NCBI RefSeq assembly: GCF_900566075.1
Contig: NZ_UPHU01000001.1
Span: 1,054,001-1,118,000 of the forward strand
Source of the DNA: Mycobacterium pseudokansasii
GTDB lineage: Bacteria > Actinomycetota > Actinomycetes > Mycobacteriales > Mycobacteriaceae
Length of the DNA: 64,000 nucleotides
Direction: 5' to 3'
Shown in pieces: positions 57,201-64,000 of the stretch. The stretch's first letter is position 1; each line of letters opens with the position of its first letter. A model generated the notes under the pieces. The model worked only from the letters and a program-made list of their open reading frames with translations, did not search any database and was not told the DNA's origin. The position numbers were made by a program, and so were the translations under genes.

Positions 57201-57809
57201 TTGTTTCCGTACGTGTATCGGTTCGGGATGCCGCTCTTCGACCGGACGTTTTACAACCGGTATCGACGAGAGGCGATGAGCCACGCGGTCGGCCGATTGC
57301 TGATGGTCGGTGTCGGTCCCGGAACCGATTTGCGGTTTATTCCGCCCGCGGTGACGTCGGTCGCCGCCGTGGAGCCGGTGGCGGCGTTTCGGCGGATGGC
57401 TGCCGCGCTAGCGCGCCGCCACCACATCGCGGTTGACGTCGTCGACGGGGTTGGCGAGTCGATTCCCTTCCCGGACAACAGTTTCGACTCGGTACACATC
57501 GGCCTGGTGCTGTGCTCAGTCGACGACGTGGCCGCCACGCTCGCCGAAATCCGGCGGGTGCTGGTACCGGCGGGCAGGTTGGTGGTGCTCGAGCACGTCC
57601 GCGGTGACGGCACGATGGGCCGGTTTCAGGACCTGATCGCAATGCCCTGGTCTCGGTTGGCGTGCGGCTGCGAGCCGAACCGCCGAACGATCGACGCCAT
57701 TGCCGCGGCCGGATTCGACACCAGCGGACTGCGCAGCATTCCCCGGACCCTGGTGCCGCCGCCCTGCACACCTCATCTGCAAGGATTCGCCACCCTGGCC
57801 GACGAATAA
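57201..57809 (+). CDS. Class I SAM-dependent methyltransferase (PmtA/UbiE-like)
   Basis: 202 residues from a TTG at 57201; the frame is open only back to 57183, where no better start exists, and ATG 57231 is an alternative. Motif I reads [14 protein letters not shown], followed by [30 protein letters not shown] and [20 protein letters not shown]. The C-terminus ([18 protein letters not shown]) matches small phospholipid or quinone methyltransferases. It forms an operon with the flavin monooxygenase and DUF4389 protein. Confidence 0.85.
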   Translation: MFPYVYRFGMPLFDRTFYNRYRREAMSHAVGRLLMVGVGPGTDLRFIPPAVTSVAAVEPVAAFRRMAAALARRHHIAVDVVDGVGESIPFPDNSFDSVHIGLVLCSVDDVAATLAEIRRVLVPAGRLVVLEHVRGDGTMGRFQDLIAMPWSRLACGCEPNRRTIDAIAAAGFDTSGLRSIPRTLVPPPCTPHLQGFATLADE

Positions 57810-57835
57810 TGCCGCACATTTATTTTGTCGGCATC

Positions 57836-57863
57836 TTGAACATTTCGCTTGCCGGGGTATAAA
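57836..57863 (+). promoter_or_regulatory. Candidate sigma-A promoter of the PPE gene
   Basis: TTGAAC (57836-57841), 16-base spacer, TATAAA (57858-57863). Predicted start near 57871, about 63 bases before the ATG. Confidence 0.6.
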
Positions 57864-57933
57864 ATCAAGGTCTAATTTCTTGGCGTGGGGGCAGCCGCCG
57901 AAATACGTGTCGACAAAAAGGGGGTCGGTGATC

Positions 57934-58797
57934 ATGAATTTCTCGCTGTTACCGCCGGAGGTCAATTCGGCACGGCTGTTTTCTGGTGCCGGTTCGGCCC
58001 CAATGGTCGCGGCCGCCGCGGCCTGGAATGGATTGGCAGACGAACTGGCCGGTGCGGCGGCGTCATTTTCGTCGGTGACGGCGGGGCTGTTGGGCCAGGC
58101 GTGGCAGGGTCCGGCGTCCGCGGCGATGGCGGCCGCGGCGGCCCCCTATACGGAGATGCTGAGCGCGGCGGCGGGTCGGGCGACGGGGGCGGCCGTGCAG
58201 GCGCAGGCGGTGGTCGACGCGTTCGAGGCCGCGCGGACGGCGACGATTCATCCGCTGGCTGTGGCGGCCAACCGGAACGGGTTGGCGCAGTTGATATTGT
58301 CGAATTTCTTTGGGCAGAACGCGCCGTCGATCGCGGCCGTCGAGGCCGAGTACGAGGAGATGTGGGCGCAGGATGTGTCCGCGATGGCGGGCTATCATGC
58401 CGGCGCAGCGGCGGCAGCAGCGCAGCTGGAGCCATGGCTGCAATCGCTGCACGATCTGGCAAGCCGGCTCGCCGCGACCCTGGGTCTCAGCCCGGTCACC
58501 AATCCCGTGGCCGGCGACCCCGATTTGATGAGTCAAACCACCAATTTCGGCTTGTTCACCAGCACGGCTCTTGCTGACCCTGACGACAATGATTTCGTCG
58601 GACTCGTTATTTCGAGTCCACTCTTCACCAATACATTGACTTCCGGGTTTGAGCCCACATTAGGTCTGGGCGCCCCCGGGCAGACGATAAACACCTTTCA
58701 AAGCCCGGTCTTGCCTTTCTTGAACAGTTCGCTCGCCCTTCCTGTCACGGATCCTTTGGCGCCTTTGTTTACGGCACTTCTTCCCCTTGGTTTCTGA
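57934..58797 (+). CDS. PPE family protein
   Basis: 287 residues from the ATG at 57934 (a GTG at 57928 is in frame). The N-terminal 180 residues are a standard PPE domain: [23 protein letters not shown], a WQGPAS turn, then helices with [19 protein letters not shown]. The C-terminal 100 residues are short and of no known subtype (no SVP, PPW or MPTR repeats) and end LLPLGF. PPE proteins are normally exported by ESX secretion paired with a PE partner, but no PE gene is adjacent. Confidence 0.93.
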   Translation: MNFSLLPPEVNSARLFSGAGSAPMVAAAAAWNGLADELAGAAASFSSVTAGLLGQAWQGPASAAMAAAAAPYTEMLSAAAGRATGAAVQAQAVVDAFEAARTATIHPLAVAANRNGLAQLILSNFFGQNAPSIAAVEAEYEEMWAQDVSAMAGYHAGAAAAAAQLEPWLQSLHDLASRLAATLGLSPVTNPVAGDPDLMSQTTNFGLFTSTALADPDDNDFVGLVISSPLFTNTLTSGFEPTLGLGAPGQTINTFQSPVLPFLNSSLALPVTDPLAPLFTALLPLGF

Positions 58798-61317
58798 CTA
58801 TTCGAGTCCGACTGCTTCGATGATGTTCAGCCGCGAGGCGCGCACTGCGGGTGGCAACGAGCCAAGCAGGCTGACCGCCACCGCGCCGATCGTCAACACG
58901 GGTGCCATGGGGCCCGGCCGGAAGCCAACCCCGAAATTCATGACGTCTGCGCTGACGAGGCTGTACAGCCACTGGTCGGTCAGTCCGAACGCAAGCCCCG
59001 CGACCCCACCGACAACACCGATGCCCGCCGCCTCGGCCAACACCATCTGCGCCGTGAAGCGCCGACTGCAGCCCATTGCCCGCAGCACCCCGATCTCCCG
59101 GCGCCGTTCCAGCACCGACAGTGTCAAAGTGTTGAGCAGCGCCACCGCGGCCACGAAGACCACGATGATCCAGACGGCGTCGGCGATGAACATACTCTGA
59201 TGCAGTGGGGCTTCGGCGCCCGCCAGCGCCGCGCGACCGTCGTAAACGTAGCCGGGTGGCGGCACCACGCGTCGCACAGTGTCCGACAAGCGATGTCGAT
59301 CAACGCCCGGGGCCGCGGTGATCTGGAGCGTGGTCGCCGCCGGCCGGTCGAACCAGGACCGCATCTGATCGAGGCTCATCCCCACCGTGCCGATGACGGT
59401 GGAGAAGTACGGTACCAGCGCCAACACGGTTGGCCGTTGCCGTCCGTGCGGGGTGTCCAACGGCAGCTCATCTCCGACCCGCACCCGCAGAGCCGCACCC
59501 AGATTCCGGGTGAGCACCACACCCCGCCCGGCCAGCACCTCGTCGCGCACCCGAAAATCCAGCGCGCGGTAGAGCGAATCGGCGGTTCCGGGGGAAAACC
59601 CGTCGAGCAGCACCCGGGTACCGCCCACCACGGCAAACGCAGCCGCTCCCTCGGTAACACGGGCGACGCCGGGCACCGCGGCGACCTGTTCGGAAAGGCC
59701 TTGCGGCAGTGGGCCGGTAGGGTATCTGTCCGGTGGATCTGCGCTCACCCACACGTCGACGTCGGCCACCGGAGCGAAGATTTCCCGCGCGGACGAGATC
59801 ATGTCGGAGTTGGCGCCGGTGATCACCGTCGTGGTGACAACCGCGATCAACACGGTCATGACGGTCGCCCACACGCGCCGCGGCGCTCGTTGGATGGTCG
59901 CCGCCGCGAGCGCGCCCACCGGTCCGAACCTTCGTGCCGTCGCGGCGACGGCCCCGACTACGGGCGCGGTGAGCGCAAACCCCAGCGCGATCTCGGCGCC
60001 GAACAGGGCAAGCATCGGGGCCAAGGCGTACCTGCCGCGGTGGTCGACCACGACCACGGTGGACGCCGCGAACATCGCCACGGCTGCAGAGCCGCTCGCG
60101 ACCCGCAGCCAGCGCGGCACGACATCTGCCGACGAAACCCCGACCGGCGCCAAAGCCTCGATCGGCGAGACCCGGTACACCTGCCGGGCAGCCATCGCAG
60201 ACGCGGCCACGCTGATGAGCATCGTCGTCGCCAGCGCGACCGGTAGCGCGTAGCCGGGCAGCCAGTACTCGACGCGGGCCTCCAGTCCCTGGGTCATTGC
60301 CGGTGGAAGCCGGCCAATCGCCATGCGGCCCAAGACTATTCCGCTGCACGCTCCGATAGCTCCGCCGATCAGCCCGAGAAACGCGGCCTCGGCGAGTAGG
60401 TCGCCGACTATGGTGACGCGGCGGCCGCCGATCGCACGCAACAGCGAGATCACCGGCCGCCGCTGGGTAATCGCCATGGTCATCGTGGTGTAGATCAGGA
60501 ATGCGCCGACCAGCAAGGCAACCCCTGCGCCCATCAGGGCCATGTAGTTCATCAGCTTCACACCGTCGCCGGCCCGGGTCGCCCGCATGCTCGGGTAGGC
60601 CACAACCGCGCGGCCGTTCACCGCGGCGACGACACCGGCGCGCACCGCGGCCAGATCGGCACCCGGTTGGGTCGTGATCAGTATCGAGTCCAGCCGGCCT
60701 TGGCGCCCGGTAACGCGCTGCGCCAAGGCAACTGGCGCCAGGACATAATGGCCGCCGTTGAGCTCGGCGAGTCGCCGGCTTCCGAGCACCTCGACGACGG
60801 TGACCGAGCCCGAGCCCAGCCGGAACGTGTCGCCTTTCGCGTAGCCGGTACCGGGCCCGACCTGAACTCCGCCGGGCGTCGTCGACGGCACGTCCAACGG
60901 TTGTGCCCCAAAACTTTTGAAGGCATCTTTCAGGACACCGCTGAGCTCGGCGCAGCGTGCGTCGGCTCCGAAAAGCAGTACCGGACCCGACACCGTGGAC
61001 GCCGACATCCGGATCATCGGCGCCGCGGTGCCGACACCGGGGACCGCCGCGACGTCGGCGGCGATCGTGTCGGGAAAACCGGCGTCGGTAATGCCCGACA
61101 CCTCGAGCGCGGCAAGGCCGGCGACCCCGTCGGCCAACCGGTTGACCGATCCGGTGATTGAACCGAAGATTCCGAATACCGCGACCAGATACATCGCCGC
61201 CACTGCTATGACGGCGATGACGGCGCTGGTGCGCCGGCGATGCACGGCAAGCTCGCGCAGGCTGAACAGTCGTAGCCGGCTCGCCGCAGCCGGTATTGCC
61301 GAGCCCGGTTTCACCAT
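58798..61317 (-). CDS. MacB/FtsX-type ABC transporter permease
   Basis: 839 residues, resembling Rv0987. Ten-helix layout in two halves, each an FtsX domain: an N-terminal helix ([19 protein letters not shown]), an extracytoplasmic domain, three helices, then a second large extracytoplasmic domain and three C-terminal helices with [17 protein letters not shown], the ERRxEIGxLRAxG motif. Works with the ATPase encoded upstream, whose stop overlaps this start. Such pairs export lipids, peptides or lipoproteins or transmit envelope signals. Stop is next to the PPE stop. Confidence 0.88.
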   Translation of the reverse strand: MVKPGSAIPAAASRLRLFSLRELAVHRRRTSAVIAVIAVAAMYLVAVFGIFGSITGSVNRLADGVAGLAALEVSGITDAGFPDTIAADVAAVPGVGTAAPMIRMSASTVSGPVLLFGADARCAELSGVLKDAFKSFGAQPLDVPSTTPGGVQVGPGTGYAKGDTFRLGSGSVTVVEVLGSRRLAELNGGHYVLAPVALAQRVTGRQGRLDSILITTQPGADLAAVRAGVVAAVNGRAVVAYPSMRATRAGDGVKLMNYMALMGAGVALLVGAFLIYTTMTMAITQRRPVISLLRAIGGRRVTIVGDLLAEAAFLGLIGGAIGACSGIVLGRMAIGRLPPAMTQGLEARVEYWLPGYALPVALATTMLISVAASAMAARQVYRVSPIEALAPVGVSSADVVPRWLRVASGSAAVAMFAASTVVVVDHRGRYALAPMLALFGAEIALGFALTAPVVGAVAATARRFGPVGALAAATIQRAPRRVWATVMTVLIAVVTTTVITGANSDMISSAREIFAPVADVDVWVSADPPDRYPTGPLPQGLSEQVAAVPGVARVTEGAAAFAVVGGTRVLLDGFSPGTADSLYRALDFRVRDEVLAGRGVVLTRNLGAALRVRVGDELPLDTPHGRQRPTVLALVPYFSTVIGTVGMSLDQMRSWFDRPAATTLQITAAPGVDRHRLSDTVRRVVPPPGYVYDGRAALAGAEAPLHQSMFIADAVWIIVVFVAAVALLNTLTLSVLERRREIGVLRAMGCSRRFTAQMVLAEAAGIGVVGGVAGLAFGLTDQWLYSLVSADVMNFGVGFRPGPMAPVLTIGAVAVSLLGSLPPAVRASRLNIIEAVGLE

Positions 61318-62096
61318 GGCACCACCGCTGCGTCGCAGCAGACTCTGCCGTCCTGCAGGGTGATCACCCGATCTGTCGTCGCCGCGGCCTCCGAATTGTG
61401 GGTCACCATCACCACCAGCCGACCTCGGCCCGGTTCGTGCGCCACCTCGGCCAGCAGCGCCAAAATCGAAGCGCCCGTGGTGGAGTCGAGGTTCCCGGTC
61501 GGCTCGTCGGCAAGAATCAGCGGCGGGTCCATCATCAACGCCCGCGCCACCGCAACCCGCTGCATCTGGCCCCCGGACAGTTCCGACGGCCGGTGCTCGG
61601 CGCGGTTACCCAGCCCCACCCGGTCCAACAGGTGAACCGCTTCGGCTCTGGCCCTACCCAGTCGGACACCGTCGAGCAGCTTGGGCACCGCCACGTTCTC
61701 CCACGCCGACAACGTCGGCAACAGGTTGAAGAACTGAAACACAAACCCCACACAACGATGCCGGAATTGCGACTGCTGCTCATCGCGGAGGCAGCCGATC
61801 TCCTCGCCGTCGAAGATGATCGACCCGGAGTCTGGGGAGTCCAACGCGCCCAGCACATGCAACAACGTGCTCTTTCCCGCACCCGACGGCCCGACGACCG
61901 ACACGAACCGCCCGCCTGCCAAGTCCAGGCTGATGTGGTCAAGTGCGCGCACGGTTTGACCGCCGGCCCGGTACCGGCGGGCTACGTCCCGGAGTTCGAT
62001 GGTCAGTTCGCGGATGGGCGATCCGGTGGCGTCGACTGTTCCGGCCACCGTGGTCCGCGAGCTCGAACCATCCTGTGCGTGACGGCCGTTACCCAT
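61311..62096 (-). CDS. ABC transporter ATP-binding protein (LolD/MacB-type)
   Basis: 261 residues from the ATG at 62096. Walker [11 protein letters not shown]-loop, signature LSGGQMQR, Walker [14 protein letters not shown]-loop [10 protein letters not shown]. Similar to Rv0986. The N-terminal 25 residues before the nucleotide-binding fold are Ser/Thr-rich and poorly conserved, so the start could be later. Coupled to the permease gene. Confidence 0.92.
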   Translation of the reverse strand: MGNGRHAQDGSSSRTTVAGTVDATGSPIRELTIELRDVARRYRAGGQTVRALDHISLDLAGGRFVSVVGPSGAGKSTLLHVLGALDSPDSGSIIFDGEEIGCLRDEQQSQFRHRCVGFVFQFFNLLPTLSAWENVAVPKLLDGVRLGRARAEAVHLLDRVGLGNRAEHRPSELSGGQMQRVAVARALMMDPPLILADEPTGNLDSTTGASILALLAEVAHEPGRGRLVVMVTHNSEAAATTDRVITLQDGRVCCDAAVVPW

Positions 62097-62231
62097 ATGG
62101 GTTACGACGAGACCGGCCCACGATCGGTTCGACACGGGCTTCGTCTGGCGTCCGGCGATCCGGTGCCGCGGTTGGCGGGGCATTGTCTCCTGGCTGTAAC
62201 CCCGGCTGATATTGGTCGGTGAAGGAGGGAC

Positions 62232-62732
62232 GTGACGGCACAGTATGAGCCCGTCAACCCGCGGCCGCTGCGCGCGGTGCCCGACGACGGCTACCCCCAC
62301 TGGGAAGCCGTGTACCAGGACAACGTGGGCCGGGATGCCGAGGACCTCACCGCCGAGGTCTTCCTCGCCGCGCTGCGACCGCTGCGCCTCACCGCGAGCG
62401 TGGCGGAGGTGCGCGCGTACCTGCGTGCCACCGCGCGCACGGTATTGGCCGCGCACTGGCGAGAGACGCTGGGCCGCGAGATAACCTCGATCGAGGACAT
62501 CGAACAACCGCCCGATAGCGAGGAAGCGATCAGCACCGCCCCGCAGCGTGTCGCCCACGTGCTCGACGGCCTGCCTGACCGCTATCGCCAAATCCTGGAA
62601 TTGCGTTTTCTGCAGGGGAATTCGATCAAACAGTCGGCCGCGGAACTCGGGATAAGCGTCGCCAACGCCAAAGTGCTGCAGCATCGCGCCCTGCGATTGG
62701 CGGCACAGGTCAACGAAGAGGGCCGGCGATGA
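62232..62732 (+). CDS. ECF-type sigma factor with shortened region 2
   Basis: 166 residues from a GTG. Region 4 is complete (LDGLPDRYRQILELRFLQGNSIKQSAAELGISVANAKVLQHRAL). Region 2 has WEAVYQDNV joined directly to GRDAEDLTAEVFLAAL, where related sigma factors have roughly 20 more residues forming region 2.1/2.2. A small in-frame deletion is likely, so the protein may bind core polymerase poorly. The four-base overlap with the Rieske gene marks a sigma/partner pair. Confidence 0.82.
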   Translation: MTAQYEPVNPRPLRAVPDDGYPHWEAVYQDNVGRDAEDLTAEVFLAALRPLRLTASVAEVRAYLRATARTVLAAHWRETLGREITSIEDIEQPPDSEEAISTAPQRVAHVLDGLPDRYRQILELRFLQGNSIKQSAAELGISVANAKVLQHRALRLAAQVNEEGRR

Positions 62733-63436
62733 CCGCGCGCAACGTACGCCGCTACATCGACGAGCTCCTCCAGGGCCGCCGGCCCAAGCCATTCCGGCCC
62801 GACGAGTTCGAAGCGGCGCAGATCCGCACGGCAATCGAGTTGCGCGGGTCGCGGCCTGGAGCTGAGGTAACCGACGCTCCGCGCGAGGACTTCCTTGCCG
62901 ACCTGCACCAACGCCTTACGGAGCAGATGGCAGGCGCCGCAACGGATTCGGCACCGCAGCACAGCGCCACGCGCCGTCACGTCATCGTCGGCACCTCGGC
63001 CGCTGCCGCCGCCGCGGTGGCCGCGGTTGCCATCGATCGAGCCGTAATCGGCGATCGGGCAGGCGGACCCGCGGCCGTCGCCGGACGGTTCACCCCCAAC
63101 GACGGAAGCTGGCAGCGAGTCGCGGCCAGTGCCGAGGGTCCTGACGACCGCATGCGCCCGTTCGATCTCGGCTCGATCAGTGGGTTCGTCCGCCGCGTCG
63201 ACGGCAAACCCCAAGCCGTATCCGGAGTGTGCACCCATCAGGGATGCCGGCTGTGGTTCGACGCACCCGATGATCGGCTGCGCTGCCCGTGTCACTCGAC
63301 ATCGTTCGCGCCGACCGGGCAAGTGCTCACCCATCAATTGCCGATCGCACCAAAGCCGGTGTCCGCAGTGATGGTTCGCGAAGCCGACGGTTTCATCGAG
63401 GTCTTCGCGCCGGTGCGCCACGACCAATCCGGCTGA
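62729..63436 (+). CDS. Rieske [2Fe-2S] protein, probable membrane-bound sigma partner
   Basis: 235 residues. A cytoplasmic N-terminal stretch of about 75 residues (YIDELLQGRRPKPFRPDEFE), a twin-arginine-like [21 protein letters not shown] hydrophobic helix at about 86-108, then a Rieske domain. Cluster ligands are C168 and H170 (CTHQGC) and C186 and H189 (CPCH); C173 and C188 can form the usual disulfide. Coupled to an ECF sigma gene, the N-terminus could act as anti-sigma and the iron-sulfur domain as a redox sensor outside the membrane. The sensor role is inference; the Rieske site is clear. Confidence 0.88.
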   Translation: MTARNVRRYIDELLQGRRPKPFRPDEFEAAQIRTAIELRGSRPGAEVTDAPREDFLADLHQRLTEQMAGAATDSAPQHSATRRHVIVGTSAAAAAAVAAVAIDRAVIGDRAGGPAAVAGRFTPNDGSWQRVAASAEGPDDRMRPFDLGSISGFVRRVDGKPQAVSGVCTHQGCRLWFDAPDDRLRCPCHSTSFAPTGQVLTHQLPIAPKPVSAVMVREADGFIEVFAPVRHDQSG

Positions 63437-63510
63437 CCGGCGTAACCCGCCGCCGTATCCATTGGTGACCATCGACGGGCTCGGCCCAACCACTCGATCA
63501 CGGAGGTGCC

Positions 63511-63741
63511 ATGTCGCCGGTGCTACTCAGATATCACGTCACCGCAGTGGCTTTGAGCGTGGCGCTGGCCGGGTGCGCGGGTTCGCGGCCCGTTAGCCAA
63601 CCGGCGCCGACGTTCGGCTACCGCGCGGACGCGACCCCGGGGTTGTCGGCGATGTCGGCACCGCCGGCTACACAACGGATTTCGTCATCCACACCGGCGA
63701 CCTCACCCACCTGTCCACTCTCGACCAGTTCGATCAGGTGA
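63511..63741 (+). pseudogene. Lipoprotein 5' end joined to foreign sequence
   Basis: ATG at 63511 opens a lipoprotein signal peptide with lipobox (VALSVALAGCAGS, Cys about 22), then PAPTFGYRADATPG. After about 63640 the frame becomes nonsensical Ser/Thr/Pro sequence and stops at 63741, while another frame encodes a phosphoesterase from the same point. The lipoprotein is thus truncated. Confidence 0.6.
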
Positions 63742-64000
63742 AGCAGATGGTGAGCGGCCTGAAGACATCACATGTCTTTACCGTCCCCGGCGAGCACGAC
63801 TCGGTCGACGATGCCGGGCAAAATTACCGCAGCGTCTTCGGCGCGGGAACCCGCGGCGGTGGCTGGTACAGCTTCGACGTCGCGGGTGTCCATGTGATCG
63901 CCCTGGTGAATACGCTGAATATGAACAAGCTCGGGCATCTGGGGGTCGAGCAACTGGAGTTCATCGAAAGAGATGTCGCGCGGCTGTCCAGTGATACCCC
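63641..64000 (+). pseudogene. Calcineurin-like metallophosphoesterase, 5'-truncated, runs off the window
   Basis: An open frame without a start runs to the window end: VVGDVGTAGYTTDFVIHTGDLTHLS, then VFTVPGEHDSVDD and HVIALVNTLN. HTGDLTH and PGEHD are metal-binding motifs of the phosphoesterase fold. The first motif (usually SDxHxG) is missing because the sequence begins inside the lipoprotein gene, out of its frame. Probably produced by a deletion joining two genes. The 3' part lies beyond the window. Confidence 0.65.

Noticed and set aside
1..64000. CRISPR arrays, tRNA or rRNA genes
   Set aside because: No repeat-spacer array, tRNA cloverleaf or rRNA segment was noticed on either strand by eye; a tRNAscan or covariance search was not possible.

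Overview
The window is chromosomal DNA from a slow-growing Mycobacterium related to the M. tuberculosis / M. kansasii group. The evidence is high GC, an intact spc-type ribosomal gene run, a PPE protein, SigL/RslA, several LCMT-like (UPF0677) methyltransferases, and a gene order that follows M. tuberculosis Rv0712-Rv0753c with large insertions and deletions. I name the group, not the species.

Layout. 1-2,965: formylglycine-generating enzyme and two tandem DUF4436-like membrane proteins (Rv0712-Rv0713 equivalents). 3,254-23,483: a co-directional lipid/peptide gene cluster absent from this position in M. tuberculosis: a fatty acyl-AMP ligase (FAAL); a PKS (ACP-KS-AT-DH-ER-KR-ACP); an NRPS (C-A-PCP) fused to two KASIII-like domains; a glycosyltransferase; a second FAAL fused to an ACP; a GMC oxidoreductase; and an aldo-keto reductase. 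24,086-28,239: rplN-rplX-rplE-rpsN1-rpsH-rplF-rplR-rpsE-rpmD-rplO, with a good candidate promoter of its own. 28,255-39,523: luciferase-like oxidoreductase, sppA, methyltransferases, SDR/ADH pair, class II aldolase, serA2, xylB, GNAT protein. 39,535-41,573: a scar of three broken genes (metallopeptidase-like remnant, tnpB pseudogene with an IS605-type right end, methyltransferase remnant). 41,798-45,917: secY-adk-map-sigL-rslA. 45,969-50,371: a second small cluster (ThDP enzyme, SRPBCC protein, KASIII-like protein, aminotransferase). 50,419-55,103: MarR regulator, DinB-like protein and the valine-catabolic mmsA-fadE9-mmsB operon; the Rv0739-Rv0750 block of M. tuberculosis is missing here. 55,406-64,000: flavin monooxygenase / DUF4389 / methyltransferase trio, a PPE protein, a MacB-like ABC exporter, an ECF sigma factor with a Rieske protein, and a lipoprotein/phosphoesterase fusion scar at the right edge.

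Model for the large cluster (inference). The free FAAL charges the N-terminal ACP of the PKS with a long acyl chain. The PKS extends it once, probably with a methylmalonyl unit and full reduction. The NRPS condensation domain passes it to an amino acid predicted to be serine. The FAAL-ACP activates a second acyl chain. It ends in the same C-terminal helix as the PKS, so both carriers may dock on the NRPS. There is no thioesterase; the KASIII pair, one catalytic and one with Cys replaced by Ala, is the likely release or C-C/C-O joining device. Glycosylation and redox tailoring would follow. This cluster, split into the ribosomal protein region, is the best candidate for an undescribed system. 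The ThDP/KASIII/aminotransferase cluster at 46-50 kb is the second.
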